DNA of 64,000 bases from Aliivibrio sifiae (GCF_002954715.1 NZ_MSCP01000002.1:189010-253009), one strand, 5' to 3'; numbered from the stretch's first letter, positions 1-9,256 are shown. Numbers and translations: made by a program. The notes: generated by a model from the letters alone, not told the origin.

Positions 1-1
1 A

Positions 2-190
2 ACAAATTACACTATTTGTAATCAAGGGTTAGCGGTTTATGCTATCTACCCACACAGACAGCAAACAGCTTTAGTTCGTGAGTTTATTGCAGCCGTTCAA
101 TCTTATATTGGTGAATCACCACGCTGGGAGCAACACATCCCGAACTTTGACACCATGTACCAAATAAATAAGAACGTAATAAAAAAATAA
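2..190 (+). CDS. LysR-family regulator, C-terminal fragment
   Basis: Only the last 62 codons are in the window; the frame is open from base 2 to the TAA at 188-190. The fragment reads like the end of a LysR substrate-binding domain: a strand with AVYAIYPHRQQ, then a helix LVREFIAAVQSYI, the usual last elements before the C-terminus. It converges on the nemA-like gene, which ends 51 bases away on the other strand. Many LysR genes regulate a neighbouring oxidoreductase, but the gene is oriented away from any shared promoter here, so its target cannot be inferred. Family assignment rests on a short stretch and is moderately sure. Confidence 0.6.
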   Translation, partial: TNYTICNQGLAVYAIYPHRQQTALVREFIAAVQSYIGESPRWEQHIPNFDTMYQINKNVIKK

Positions 191-214
191 CCCCACTCAA
201 AAAAGCAGGGTTAT
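187..214 (-). terminator. Terminator of the nemA-like gene
   Basis: Inverted repeat ATAACCC (187-193) and GGGTTAT (208-214). Read on the minus strand, the stem is followed by a T-rich run (TTATTTTTTT) derived from 190-181, as expected for intrinsic termination of the gene ending at 242. It lies at the 3' end of the converging LysR gene, so it may serve both. Confidence 0.6.
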
Positions 215-241
215 AGATTATTTTCAATAAGATAGGCTTAC

Positions 242-1342
242 TTAGATTGCTTGATATTCAGGGTAATCAAGTAAGCCTTTTTCAGCCCCACCAAATAACG
301 TGCTTGGCTCGTGATTTGCTAATGGGTAATCGTTTTTGATGCGGCTTGGTAAATCAGGATTGGCAATAAATGGACGACCAAAGCCAACCATATCTGCAAC
401 ACCACTGATCAATGCTTGCCCAGCTTTATCTGTATTATAACGGCCAGCATAAATAATGGTTCCTGTATAAGCTTCACGAATCGCTTGTTTAAATTCTGAC
501 GGTGTATCTGGCGCATCGTCCCAATCAACTTCAGCAATGTGCATATAAACCACATTTAGGTAATCGAGTAAAATAGCTGCAGCAGTGTAGGTTTCAACCG
601 GTGCCTTATCTACTGTGCCATTGAGTGATGTAAATGGCGCGAGACGAACACCTACACGATCAGTGCCAATAGCATCGACCATTGCTTCAATAACTTCGCC
701 TAAAAAACGTAGACGATTTTCTATACAGCCACCGTATTCATCATCACGATTATTTGCTTCTGAATCGATGAATTGATTAATCAAGTAGCCATTAGCCGCA
801 TGAAGTTCAACACCGTCAAAGCCAGCTTCAATTGCATTTAATGCCGCTTGACGATACTCAGCGACGACATTTTTAATATCTTGTTTTGTCATTTCACGTG
901 GTTCAACAACATCAACAAAACCGGGCTCATCAGTACCGTTATCGATAAATACTTTTACATTCTCTGCTTTGATAGCCGAAGATGAAATTGGCTGTTGACC
1001 ACCAATGTTGTCTGGGTGTGTTACACGACCGACATGCCAAAGCTGAGCAAAGATAGCTCCGCCTTTTGCGTGGACAGCGTCAGTTACTTTTTTCCAACCT
1101 GTGATTTGTTCTTGAGAGTAAATACCCGGAGTCCATGCATAGCCTTGAGCCATTGCTGATATTTGAGTTCCTTCAGCAATAATAAGGCCAGCACTTGCTC
1201 GTTGAGCGTAGTATTCAGCCATCATATCGTTAGCAGCATTACCAGGTTGGCTTGCACGAGAACGCGTCATTGGTGGCATTACAATACGGTTTTTAAGTGT
1301 AAGGTTACCAAGTTGCATTGGTTGGAAGAGTGCGTTTTTCAT
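242..1342 (-). CDS. nemA: NemA-like alkene reductase (Old Yellow Enzyme family)
   Basis: FMN-dependent NADPH oxidoreductase of the OYE family, predicted to be cytosolic, reducing activated C=C bonds such as N-ethylmaleimide and nitro-esters. The 366-residue length is typical. Visible family marks are the N-terminal LFQPMQLGNLTLKNRIVMPP, the substrate-binding pair H181 and N184 with Y186 in HAANGYL, the NNRDDEYGG turn near 197-205 and the FMN-phosphate region GFGRPFIANPDLP near 325-337. The ATG at 1342 is preceded by AAGAGGAT at good spacing. It has its own terminator downstream, and the next gene upstream (a nitroreductase) is isolated by another. Both are flavoenzymes that act on electrophiles, so a shared stress role is plausible. 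The exact physiological substrate cannot be read from sequence. Confidence 0.9.
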   Translation of the reverse strand: MKNALFQPMQLGNLTLKNRIVMPPMTRSRASQPGNAANDMMAEYYAQRASAGLIIAEGTQISAMAQGYAWTPGIYSQEQITGWKKVTDAVHAKGGAIFAQLWHVGRVTHPDNIGGQQPISSSAIKAENVKVFIDNGTDEPGFVDVVEPREMTKQDIKNVVAEYRQAALNAIEAGFDGVELHAANGYLINQFIDSEANNRDDEYGGCIENRLRFLGEVIEAMVDAIGTDRVGVRLAPFTSLNGTVDKAPVETYTAAAILLDYLNVVYMHIAEVDWDDAPDTPSEFKQAIREAYTGTIIYAGRYNTDKAGQALISGVADMVGFGRPFIANPDLPSRIKNDYPLANHEPSTLFGGAEKGLLDYPEYQAI

Positions 1343-1348
1343 TGGTAG

Positions 1349-1396
1349 ATCCTCTTATTTTACTCATAAATGGGTTCGCAAATTTTAAAAGAGGAT
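1349..1396 (-). promoter_or_regulatory. Possible RBS-masking hairpin before nemA
   Basis: ATCCTCTT (1349-1356) and AAGAGGAT (1389-1396) form an 8-base perfect inverted repeat. In the minus-strand transcript the proximal arm is the Shine-Dalgarno AAGAGGAT itself, so a folded leader would hide the ribosome-binding site. Flanking A/T-rich bases could extend the stem with a bulge. Whether the distal arm is transcribed depends on an unmapped start site. Confidence 0.35.
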
Positions 1397-1480
1397 ATCG
1401 TGTTGGATGATAAAACTGAAATTATGATTTTTTATCGATTTAATAATGTTCTGTTATTATTTATTACGGTGAACACAAAA

Positions 1481-1504
1481 AAGGTCAGACATCTGTCTGA
1501 CCTT
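1481..1504 (-). terminator. Terminator of the nitroreductase gene
   Basis: Perfect 10-base stem AAGGTCAGAC (1481-1490) and GTCTGACCTT (1495-1504) with a 4-base loop. On the minus strand it is followed by TTTTTTGTG. It ends transcription from the gene at 1542-2201 before the nemA promoter. Confidence 0.85.
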
Positions 1505-1541
1505 CTATTTCTATGATTAGCACATAGGACTGCTTTGTATA

Positions 1542-2201
1542 TTATAGAACAGTAATTACGTCTTCCATTGGTAGACGTGCTTTTGGAAGACCGTAGTTAT
1601 AATCTTCAACGTCTTTGTGGTAACCCAGAGCAAGAGCAAAGTCACAAACGTAACCATCAAGCTCATCTTTAAATGTTTCGCCAATTAGCTGTGCATCAAC
1701 GCCTTCCATAGAAGTAGAAGCGATACCCATACGAGCAAGCGTATGTAGTGTGTTGCCTAAAGCAATGTAAGATTGTGCTTTAGTCCAATTGCCGTTAAAG
1801 CCAGTTTCATCAGTATTTAATTCAACAAAACCGTACGCACCATCAAGCATATCGTTGTAACGTTCAGCAGGAAGGTGGCCTGAACTTACTTCTGCATCAA
1901 CCACTTTTCTGTATTGGTCTTTATCAAACTTAGGGTTGTGTGCAAATAAAATCGTATGTGATGCTTCTTTTGCGTGCGGTTGGTTAAATTGGAACATGTT
2001 CGCGAATGTACCGTGGAAACGCTCTTTAGCTTCATCACTTTCAAGAACGATGAATTTCCAAGGCTGAGAGTTAATTGAAGACGCTGATAAACGGATAGCT
2101 TCTTTAATCACATCCATATCTTCTGCAGAGATGCGTTTAGTTGCATCGTATTTTTTAGCTGTGTAACGAGAGTTTAAATCGGCAATAATTGGATGAGTCA
2201 T
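1542..2201 (-). CDS. NfsB/FRase I-type FMN nitroreductase
   Basis: Homodimeric FMN-binding NAD(P)H nitroreductase or flavin reductase of the NfsB group, predicted cytosolic. At 219 residues it matches the family. It starts MTHPII and contains the FMN-binding segment LSASSINSQPWKFIV, the FxQFNQPHxKEASH helix, and the C-terminal ALGYHKDVEDYN plus a conserved lysine-arginine segment LPKARLP. The layout closely resembles the major flavin reductase FRase I of Vibrio fischeri, which supplies FMNH2 to luciferase, but differences through the middle suggest a paralogue. I therefore leave the symbol blank. AGGAAG lies just before the ATG at 2201. It is transcribed alone, with a terminator at 1481-1504. 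Confidence 0.85.
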   Translation of the reverse strand: MTHPIIADLNSRYTAKKYDATKRISAEDMDVIKEAIRLSASSINSQPWKFIVLESDEAKERFHGTFANMFQFNQPHAKEASHTILFAHNPKFDKDQYRKVVDAEVSSGHLPAERYNDMLDGAYGFVELNTDETGFNGNWTKAQSYIALGNTLHTLARMGIASTSMEGVDAQLIGETFKDELDGYVCDFALALGYHKDVEDYNYGLPKARLPMEDVITVL

Positions 2202-2234
2202 ATCTACTTCCTAAAATAAGATGAACAAAAGCAC

Positions 2235-2253
2235 AAGACAGAACATCCGTCTA
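2235..2253. promoter_or_regulatory. Weak operator-like dyad before the nitroreductase
   Basis: AAGACAGAACATCCGTCTA has AGAC/GTCT arms separated by nine bases, about 35 bases upstream of the start at 2201. The arms loosely recall TetR-family sites such as the NemR box, but no TetR gene is nearby and the arms are short. Low-confidence candidate. Confidence 0.2.
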
Positions 2254-2372
2254 ACGCGTTGTTGATGAAAGTAATATAAATAAAACGAAGCAAGAGAAAC
2301 AGAGCGTATTTATCCAATGACTATGGAACAAAAATACCATAATCCATTAAATTGAAAAATACCGAGATAAAA

Positions 2373-2400
2373 AAGGCCAGTAGCTTATGCTATTGGCCTT
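2373..2400 (-). terminator. Terminator of the proVWX operon
   Basis: Arms AAGGCCAGTAGC (2373-2384) and GCTATTGGCCTT (2389-2400) around a TTAT loop. On the minus strand it is followed by TTTTTTATC. It lies 48 bases past the stop of proX. Confidence 0.85.
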
Positions 2401-2447
2401 AATATTATTTACAAATAATGAGTGTAAACTAAATGTAAGTAGATAAA

Positions 2448-3455
2448 CTATAGAGCTGCTTTTTTCGCTTCAGCAATCCAAGCATCGAATTGAGTACGGT
2501 TTGCTTTTATCCAACCGTTTACGTGTGATTCGATATCTGCGGTACTGTTTTTCCCTTTACTCATCATCATATTTTGAGCACTTACATCATTGATATTCAA
2601 TTTAATGATTTCAAATAATTTTGCTGCTGATGGGTTCTGTGCTGCAAACTCTTTGTTTGCAATAATACGCATAGAGTTCATCTCAAAACCGTAGTTCTTA
2701 CCGTTAGATAACGTAGTATCAATGTTCTTACGATCTCCAGGTAATGCAGAGAAAGGAACTTCCAACCATGTTACATCTTTATTAGGAACAAGCACGCCAC
2801 TCACCCAGTAAGGAGTCCAAGTGTAATAAAGGATAGGCTCGCCATTCTTATAACGTGAAATCGTATCAGCAATGATGGCTGCATAATTACCTTGGTTATG
2901 AGTTACCGTATCTTCAAGTTGGAATGCAGATATTTGGTGTTCAATAACCATTTCACAGCCCCAACCTGGGTTACAGCCTGTTAGATCTGCTTTACCATCA
3001 CCATTAGCATCAAATAACTTAGCAATTTTAGGATCTTTTAATTGACCGATATTCGTAATGCCGTATTTATCAGCGGTTTTCTTATCAATTAAATAACCTT
3101 GAGCAGCACCACTAACGTATTGACCTTGACGAAAGAACTTATCATCACCACCAGACATTTTGTATTTATCAGCATGAAGAGGGAACCAACCAACAGCTAA
3201 AAAAGTAGCATCGCCTTTTGCGATAGAGGTATAAGCAACGTTGTAATCCACTTCTTTTGTAGGTAATACATCATAACCAAGCTCTTCAAGTGCGCGGTTT
3301 ACAATCGATGTTTGGAATGTCTCTTCAGCAACAGTAGATTGAAGTGCTTGAACGGTTACCCCTTCGCCAGGAAGTTTCTCTGCCCAAACATTCGTTGATA
3401 GAGCGAGTGTTGAAACGATACTTACTGTTAGTGCTTTCTTCCATGAATTAATCAT
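2448..3455 (-). CDS. proX: ProX, glycine betaine/proline-binding protein
   Basis: Periplasmic substrate-binding subunit of the ProU-type ABC importer, which captures glycine betaine or proline betaine for osmoprotection. The first 25 residues are a Sec signal peptide ending in NVWA before EKLPGEG. The mature part has the OpuAC fold signatures: aromatic-rich stretches such as [14 protein letters not shown] and [15 protein letters not shown] that supply the aromatic cage for the quaternary amine. A pair of cysteines (CNPGWGC) is typical of ProX. The ATG at 3455 sits two bases after the proW stop, with AAGGAG inside the end of proW, so the two genes are translationally linked. It is the last gene of the operon. 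Confidence 0.93.
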   Translation of the reverse strand: MINSWKKALTVSIVSTLALSTNVWAEKLPGEGVTVQALQSTVAEETFQTSIVNRALEELGYDVLPTKEVDYNVAYTSIAKGDATFLAVGWFPLHADKYKMSGGDDKFFRQGQYVSGAAQGYLIDKKTADKYGITNIGQLKDPKIAKLFDANGDGKADLTGCNPGWGCEMVIEHQISAFQLEDTVTHNQGNYAAIIADTISRYKNGEPILYYTWTPYWVSGVLVPNKDVTWLEVPFSALPGDRKNIDTTLSNGKNYGFEMNSMRIIANKEFAAQNPSAAKLFEIIKLNINDVSAQNMMMSKGKNSTADIESHVNGWIKANRTQFDAWIAEAKKAAL

Positions 3456-3457
3456 TC

Positions 3458-4543
3458 TTATTTCTCCTTAAGTTTTAGTTCTGGTTTTTGTTCTTTCTTT
3501 TGAGCAAAAATACGTAGCAGGATAGAAACGGGTCCCATGTGATACCAACGCAGTTTAGTGTTACCTGCATTGACACCTAATACTTGAGTTATTCGGTCAA
3601 GTAAGATGGCAAGAATAACAATGCCTAAACCACCGACAGCAGCAAGCCCCATATCTAAACGGCCGATCCCTCGTAATACCATTTGACCTAAACCACCAAC
3701 GGCAATCATTGAGGCGATAACTACCATTGATAGCGATAGCATTAAGGTTTGGTTTACACCTGCCATAATTGTTGGCAGTGCAAGAGGGAGTTGAATTCGG
3801 TACAGCATCTGTTTTTTATTCGCACCAAATGAATGGCCCGCTTCGATTAACTCTTCTGGTACTTGTTGAATACCAAGAATGGTTAAACGGACAACAGGTG
3901 GCAGTGCGAAAATAATGGTTACAACAACGCCCGGAACATTACCAATACCAAACAACATAACGATTGGAACTAAGTAAACAAAAGCGGGGGTTGTTTGCAT
4001 GGCATCGAGTATTGGTCGAATAAATTTTGCAGCCGTTTTACTTCTTGCTAGCCAAATTCCCATGGGCAGGCCAATAAGCAGACAGAAAAAGACCGAAGTC
4101 ATAACCAAAGCAAGAGTTGTCATTGCTTGAGACCATGCGCCGATAAGACCAATAACTAACAAGGATACAGCGGTTGATACGCCAAGTTTAAAGTTAGAAA
4201 ACTGCCATGCTAATAAAAATAAGATAAGTAGCATGAAAGGGGCAGGCGTAGAAACTAACGTGGTTTCAAATGAACTCAAGATAAAATCGATAGGAACACG
4301 AATTGCTTGGAATAATGGGCGTCCATGTTCAACTAACCAATTCAAGCCTGATTCAACCCAAGTATCAACGGGTAGAACGGCTTCTTCAAATGGGTTCAAA
4401 ATATCAAAAGGTTTGGTTTCAACTACTTCGCTGTTGAGCCAATCTGCCGTTGTTGATGTATCGCCAGTTTGACCCCAAGGATCAGCACTTGGTGCTGTTG
4501 TCGTTTGTGACCATGGGTCATTATTTGTTTGAACTGATGACAT
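3458..4543 (-). CDS. proW: ProW, betaine ABC transporter permease
   Basis: Inner-membrane permease of the ProU system. The first 100 or so residues form a long soluble N-terminal tail rich in T, D and P, a feature of ProW proteins. About seven membrane segments follow, with the BPD transport EAA motif [33 protein letters not shown] near 230-262 that docks on ProV. The ATG at 4543 is four bases past the proV stop and is preceded by AAGGGG lying within the proV end. It is the middle gene of proVWX, and its length (361) is close to that of the enterobacterial protein. Confidence 0.93.
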   Translation of the reverse strand: MSSVQTNNDPWSQTTTAPSADPWGQTGDTSTTADWLNSEVVETKPFDILNPFEEAVLPVDTWVESGLNWLVEHGRPLFQAIRVPIDFILSSFETTLVSTPAPFMLLILFLLAWQFSNFKLGVSTAVSLLVIGLIGAWSQAMTTLALVMTSVFFCLLIGLPMGIWLARSKTAAKFIRPILDAMQTTPAFVYLVPIVMLFGIGNVPGVVVTIIFALPPVVRLTILGIQQVPEELIEAGHSFGANKKQMLYRIQLPLALPTIMAGVNQTLMLSLSMVVIASMIAVGGLGQMVLRGIGRLDMGLAAVGGLGIVILAILLDRITQVLGVNAGNTKLRWYHMGPVSILLRIFAQKKEQKPELKLKEK

Positions 4544-4547
4544 CGTT

Positions 4548-5735
4548 CTACCCCTTATCTAACGTCTGAAGTAGTCGTGATTTCGTCACAACACCAAAAT
4601 AATTGCCATTCTCATCAACCACAGGTACCGAATAAGGTACATCTGCAACAACACCTAAAATGTCATTAATCGGTTGGTTTGGTTTGAGTGTTAAACCCTC
4701 AGGTAGCTGTGCACTGATAAGAGAACGGTTGTCGTTATGAGCTTCACCAAGAGAGTCGACAGAAACAATGCCAGAGTAGAGACTGCTTTTATCTACGACA
4801 ATGCCGTATTCTCTGTCGTTATCCATTAAGTACTGAAGGGCAGAAGCTGGACCATCATGTTCTGATTTTTTAAACATCGCCGCTGGTTTTTTACGAGCAA
4901 TGTCTTTTGCTGTTAAAACATTAGCGACATTAACACCACGGAAAAAGGCTTCTACATAATCATTAGCAGGATTATTAAGAATATCGTCAGGAGTCCCAAC
5001 TTGAACGACTTCACCATTTTGCATGATGGCAATTCTATCCCCGATACGCATTGCTTCATCCAAATCATGGGAGATAAAGACAATAGTACGTTTATCATCA
5101 TTTTGGAGACGAATAAGTTCATCTTGCATTTCTGTTCTGATCAAAGGATCAAGCGCAGAGAAGGCTTCGTCCATTAATAGAATGTCTGGGTCACAAGCCA
5201 ATGCTCGTGCTAAACCAACACGTTGTTTCATACCACCTGATAATTCATCAGGGTAAGATTCAGCGTAAACATCCAGTCCAACTCTTTCTAATGCACTTAA
5301 TGCACATTGTTTGCGTTTTTCAATATCAACACCAGCAAGCTCTAAACCAAAAGCAGCATTTTCGATGACTGTCATGTGTGGCATTAGGGCGAAGTTTTGA
5401 AAAACCATTGAGATGTTATTGCGGCGGACTTGGCGAAGCTCATCTTCAGAGATGTGAGCAATGTCTTTACCTCTAAGGAAAACATTACCTTTGGTCGGTT
5501 CGATGAGTCGATTTAGGAGGCGAACTAAAGTGGATTTACCTGAACCAGATAGGCCCATAATGACGAAAATTTCACCTTCTTGAATAGTGAGAGAGACGTC
5601 ATTAACACCAATTGTTAATCCTGTTTTTTCAAAAACGTCATCTTTATTTGCGCCTTCATTAATCATTGAAAATGCGCGATCAGTGTCCTCTCCAAACACT
5701 TTATACAGTCCCTTAACTTCCAGTATGGGATTCAT
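4548..5735 (-). CDS. proV: ProV, betaine ABC transporter ATPase
   Basis: Cytoplasmic ATPase of the osmoregulated ProU importer. Visible motifs are Walker [10 protein letters not shown] near 61-69, the signature LSGGMKQR, Walker [16 protein letters not shown] and the switch histidine in FISHDLDEA. Residues from about 275 to the end form tandem CBS domains, which in this family sense ionic strength. The N-terminal [16 protein letters not shown] is the usual ProV start. AAAGGAA precedes the ATG at 5735. It is the first gene of the operon, so its promoter lies in the 5736-6168 gap. Confidence 0.93.
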   Translation of the reverse strand: MNPILEVKGLYKVFGEDTDRAFSMINEGANKDDVFEKTGLTIGVNDVSLTIQEGEIFVIMGLSGSGKSTLVRLLNRLIEPTKGNVFLRGKDIAHISEDELRQVRRNNISMVFQNFALMPHMTVIENAAFGLELAGVDIEKRKQCALSALERVGLDVYAESYPDELSGGMKQRVGLARALACDPDILLMDEAFSALDPLIRTEMQDELIRLQNDDKRTIVFISHDLDEAMRIGDRIAIMQNGEVVQVGTPDDILNNPANDYVEAFFRGVNVANVLTAKDIARKKPAAMFKKSEHDGPASALQYLMDNDREYGIVVDKSSLYSGIVSVDSLGEAHNDNRSLISAQLPEGLTLKPNQPINDILGVVADVPYSVPVVDENGNYFGVVTKSRLLQTLDKG

Positions 5736-6168
5736 TTTTTAATTCCTTTGATTGAAAAATCATTAGTACTATAATTAAATTGACATTGTTTATCAAGGGT
5801 TCCTGTACGGTAAAGTTACGACTACTCTTCTTTTCTTGTTGTTTATAATAAAAAAAACAACACTTGTATTTGTTCTAACTTGTTGTTTTGTTGTTATTTT
5901 CTGTGTTTTTATCGTATATTCCATAATTGAGCATTATATTTTTTGTGAACATGAGGTAACAAGTTTATTATTGAATGAATAAGTGGCAGGTATGGTGTCT
6001 TTTGTAATTTAGTTCGAGTACGAACTAAAAGTGTGTAACTGTTCTTTAACCGCTTCAGATTACGGATATTACTCTGGATTGATATGGTTATGGACAGACA
6101 AAAGTTTGAGAGGGTAGTGAAGTGACAGGGAAGTCGTGATGGGTAAAATAAATGTTGCGGTTTTGGCC
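5736..6168. other. AT-rich promoter region of proVWX
   Basis: No gene is visible. The part next to proV is strongly AT-rich and carries repeated TTGTTGTT motifs, including an inverted repeat TGTTGTTT (5837-5844) with AAACAACA (5855-5862). ProU promoters in other bacteria are AT-rich and silenced by nucleoid proteins, so a similar arrangement is plausible. I could not assign definite -10 and -35 boxes. Confidence 0.35.
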
Positions 6169-6193
6169 AAGGGTTAGTGAGGCACTAACCCTT
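6169..6193. terminator. Hairpin after the second OYE gene
   Basis: Perfect 11-base arms AAGGGTTAGTG (6169-6179) and CACTAACCCTT (6183-6193) with a 3-base loop, 16 bases past the stop of the gene at 6209. No strong T run follows on either strand, so termination may depend mainly on the stem. Confidence 0.55.
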
Positions 6194-6208
6194 ATTGCTA
6201 TCTATGCA

Positions 6209-7321
6209 TTAGTCTTGTGATTTCTTAGGTTTTCTTTTCTTATACACCACACAGAAATTTCCACGTTTAGTTCGGCATTTAGAGCAACGCTCGCAGTCAA
6301 CTTCTGCTCGGTTACCTTCTTTCCAACGTTTAATCAGTTGAGGCTCTGCAAGTAGAGGGCGTGATAAGGCAAAATATTGGATATTGGTATTCGCCAACAT
6401 TGATTCCATGGCCGCAATGTCTGTTAGTCCACCAACCGTGATCACGGGTACGGAAATATCTTGGCTGATCGCATTACCATATTCATGAAAATAGCCTTCT
6501 TCTTGAAGCGTGTAGCCATCAAAAGATTCACCAATCATGGTGCTTGCATTACCGTGAATATTTCCTGAAATGATGATGGCATCAACGCCAATTTCTTCCA
6601 GTTTTCTACAGATAATGCGAGTTTCATCAAAGGTTAATCCGCCTTCAAAAAACTCAGATGCAGTGAGCTTAACTAAGATAGGGAAGCCATTACCAACCCG
6701 TCTTCTGATCTCGGCGTAAATCTCTAATAAGAACCTCATGCGATTATCTAAGCTACCACCGTATTCATCTTCACGACGGTTGTAATATGGGCTTAAAAAT
6801 TGGTTAATGAGATAGGTATGTGCAGCGTGGATCTCTACGCCATCAAAGCCGGATTCTTGTGCTCGCTGACTTGCTTGAGCAAAAGCCGTAACGATGTAAT
6901 CGATTTCATCTTTCGTCATCGCTTTGCCCAAGGTCTTTGTGCCTCTTTCACACACTTTACTTGGTGCAAATATAACTCTTTCACCTACATTGTAGGTTGT
7001 TTTTGTGCCGCCATAGGCAAGCTGCATGACGATTTTAGAATCATGAGTATGTACTAATTCGGTTAGCTTTTTATATTCAGCAATAAAAGAATCGTTATAC
7101 ATTCCCATCATGCCAGCATTTGGTTTTTCTTCTTCCACAATGTTTGCATAACCGGTAACAATAAGTCCGACTTCACCCTTAGCGAGTTCTTCGTAGATAT
7201 CATATAGTTTATCGGTCATGTGACCGTCTTCGGTCGCCATGTTTTCCCATGTTGCGCTTCGCATAAAGCGGTTTTTTAATTTCATATTGCCAATATGGGT
7301 TTCAGTAAACAAAGTGCTCAA
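6209..7321 (-). CDS. OYE-family NADH:flavin oxidoreductase with C-terminal Cys cluster
   Basis: FMN-binding TIM-barrel reductase related to 2,4-dienoyl-CoA reductase and YqjM-type enzymes. It has the GNMKLKNRFMRSATWE opening, the HAAHTYL motif (H165, H168), the YYNRREDEYGGS loop and a phosphate-binding end region ALSRPLLAEPQLI. The C-terminus carries C343, C346, C349 and C357 (Cx2Cx2Cx7C). This resembles the 4Fe-4S ligand set of dienoyl-CoA reductases but with shorter spacing, and there is no second FAD/NADH domain. The start is TTG at 7321, preceded by AAAGAGG; the next ATG would cut into the conserved N-terminus. The substrate is unknown. A hairpin with terminator features lies in its upstream region (7373-7417). 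Confidence 0.8.
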   Translation of the reverse strand: MSTLFTETHIGNMKLKNRFMRSATWENMATEDGHMTDKLYDIYEELAKGEVGLIVTGYANIVEEEKPNAGMMGMYNDSFIAEYKKLTELVHTHDSKIVMQLAYGGTKTTYNVGERVIFAPSKVCERGTKTLGKAMTKDEIDYIVTAFAQASQRAQESGFDGVEIHAAHTYLINQFLSPYYNRREDEYGGSLDNRMRFLLEIYAEIRRRVGNGFPILVKLTASEFFEGGLTFDETRIICRKLEEIGVDAIIISGNIHGNASTMIGESFDGYTLQEEGYFHEYGNAISQDISVPVITVGGLTDIAAMESMLANTNIQYFALSRPLLAEPQLIKRWKEGNRAEVDCERCSKCRTKRGNFCVVYKKRKPKKSQD

Positions 7322-7372
7322 GTGTCATCCTCTTTAATTATGTTTTTCTGGTCACCAGAAGACTAAAAGGAC

Positions 7373-7417
7373 AAAAAAGAACAGCCGTACACTCATTGGC
7401 AGGGCTGTTCTTTTTTT
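7373..7417. terminator. Bidirectional terminator-like hairpin in a divergent promoter region
   Basis: AAAAAAGAACAGCC (7373-7386) pairs with GGCTGTTCTTTTTT (from 7403) around a 16-base loop. A-run and T-run flanks make it a textbook intrinsic terminator in both directions. It sits 52 bases upstream of the minus-strand OYE start and 330 bases before the plus-strand peptide transporter, so no annotated gene ends here. Confidence 0.6.
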
Positions 7418-7748
7418 GTGCATTTTCGTCAGGTTTGATGAATCGTCGTCAATATAACCGACAATATAACTAAAAATCCTTAATCTATATTAAGAACCAG
7501 TCATATCGATGAGGGAATGCTTCTGATTGCTTGTCTTTTATTCAATTTTTTATAAATTTATCAGTTGGTTATATATGAGATTTTTATGTCATTTTTTGAC
7601 CTCTATTTTTGAAAACTTATGTTGCACGAGATTTGCCGCAAACTTCTTGGTGTTTTAATCGTTGCTGTGTATGTTTACTCAATATTACTGAATAAGTACC
7701 GAAGTAACTTATTGATACTTATTCGATGCAGCAGTCACGAGGCAACAG
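7418..7748. other. Upstream region of the first peptide transporter
   Basis: About 330 bases without a convincing ORF. It should contain the promoter for the transporter at 7749 and possibly the minus-strand promoter for the OYE gene. The sequence near 7680-7740 holds repeated TACTTATT/AGTAACTTATTG stretches but no operator I can name. Confidence 0.3.
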
Positions 7749-9215
7749 ATGAATACGATTAAACAACCAAAAGGGATATTCCATATTATTGCAATACAGA
7801 TGTGGGAATTCTTTAGCTATTACGGCATGCGCTCTTTATTGATTCTTTTCTTAACGGAAAAGCTATTAATGTCAGACCAACATGCCTATGCCTTGTATGG
7901 TGCGTATACATCACTTGTGTATGTAACACCTATTATTGGTGGTTATTTAGCAGATAAGTACCTTGGTAATTACTGGTCAGTGGTTCTTGGTAGCTTGCTT
8001 ATGGTTGGTGGGCACTTTGTATTGAGCATTCCAAGCAGTGATCACTCGACATTGTATTTAGCCTTGTCACTTATTATTTGCGGTTATGGCTTCTTTAAAA
8101 CCAATTCTAGTTGTTTGTTAGGTGAACTTTATCAAACCAAAGAGCAAGAGCATGGGCGTGAAGCCGGTTTCTCTATCTCTTATATTGGTGGCAATATTGG
8201 CTCAATGATTGCGCCTATTTTATGTGGTTTCGCTGCAATGAAATGGGGTTGGAATGTTGGCTTCTCATTGGCCGGTATTGGTATGTTTATCGGTTTGTGT
8301 GTGTTTATCTCAGGCCGTAAATACTTTAGCCACGTAAGCCAACCAAATATGCCAGCGTTAAAGAAAAAAAGTGCCGGTATTCCACATTGGTCTTTATTGA
8401 TCGCAGCAGTTGCAGTAGCAACGCTAGGTTTAGTCTTTGTGCTTAAAAACCTATGGGCAGGGTATATTTTATTTGTTATCTGTCTAATGTCTTTGGTTCA
8501 TATCATTAATCTATATCGTAAAAGTGATGCAGAAGATCGTCAAAAGCTAAATTCAATCATGTACTTCATGTTATTTGGTACGGTTTTTTGGGCATTCGAT
8601 CAGCAGGGTGGTAGTTCTATCAGCTTGTTCATTGAGCGTAACATTAATACTAATATTGGTGGCTTTACGATCCCAACGGCTTTTTTCCAAGCGATTAACC
8701 CAATTGCAGTTATTGTTGGTGGCGCAGCGGTTGCTTGGTTATGGAAAATTCTGGATTCAAAAAGTATCTCTGTAAGAACATTAACTAAGTTAAATATTGG
8801 TCTTTTATTATTAACCGCAGGGTTTAGCTTAATTACATTGTCTTCTAAATTAGCGATGGCCAGCGGTGAAACCACCTTTGTTTGGTTAATGGTTGGCTTG
8901 TTATGTATTGGGGTCGCCGAGCTGTTTATTGATCCAGTGGCCCTTGCTGCGATTACACGACTAAACCCACAAGGTGCAACAGGAACATTAGCAGGTATCT
9001 ACATGCTTGCAGGGGGATCTGTAGCTAACTATTTAGCGGCTGATATTGCACAGTTTACCTCAACAGATACTGGAGCAAATGCAGGCACATTGGATCTGAT
9101 TGTGTCAGCGACTCAATATCACCATGTATTTCAAAGTATCCTATTTGTGACGGTAGGCGTATTTGTACTTGGCATGCTGGTTGATTTTAAACACCGTAAA
9201 CAAGCCGCAATGTAA
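7749..9215 (+). CDS. POT-family proton-dependent peptide transporter
   Basis: Inner-membrane di/tripeptide:H+ symporter of the POT/PTR2 branch of the major facilitator superfamily, with about 14 membrane segments in 488 residues. The first helix carries a variant of the ExxERFxYY proton/peptide motif, reading EFFSYYG after QMW, so the Glu-Arg pair of the canonical motif is altered, as in YjdL-type (DtpC/DtpD) members. A PTR2 signature region lies at FKTNSSCLLGELY, and GGYLADKYLG follows helix 2. The start ATG at 7749 has GAGG eight bases upstream. A second POT gene follows on the same strand after a hairpin, so they are probably separate transcripts. Confidence 0.88.
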   Translation: MNTIKQPKGIFHIIAIQMWEFFSYYGMRSLLILFLTEKLLMSDQHAYALYGAYTSLVYVTPIIGGYLADKYLGNYWSVVLGSLLMVGGHFVLSIPSSDHSTLYLALSLIICGYGFFKTNSSCLLGELYQTKEQEHGREAGFSISYIGGNIGSMIAPILCGFAAMKWGWNVGFSLAGIGMFIGLCVFISGRKYFSHVSQPNMPALKKKSAGIPHWSLLIAAVAVATLGLVFVLKNLWAGYILFVICLMSLVHIINLYRKSDAEDRQKLNSIMYFMLFGTVFWAFDQQGGSSISLFIERNINTNIGGFTIPTAFFQAINPIAVIVGGAAVAWLWKILDSKSISVRTLTKLNIGLLLLTAGFSLITLSSKLAMASGETTFVWLMVGLLCIGVAELFIDPVALAAITRLNPQGATGTLAGIYMLAGGSVANYLAADIAQFTSTDTGANAGTLDLIVSATQYHHVFQSILFVTVGVFVLGMLVDFKHRKQAAM

Positions 9216-9228
9216 TTCTTCTTATGAG

Positions 9229-9256
9229 CAACAACAAATCATGGGGTTTGTTGTTG
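9229..9256 (+). terminator. Hairpin after the first peptide transporter
   Basis: Perfect 10-base arms CAACAACAAA (9229-9238) and TTTGTTGTTG (9247-9256), 13 bases after the stop codon, followed by a pyrimidine-rich stretch instead of a clean T run. Confidence 0.55.
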
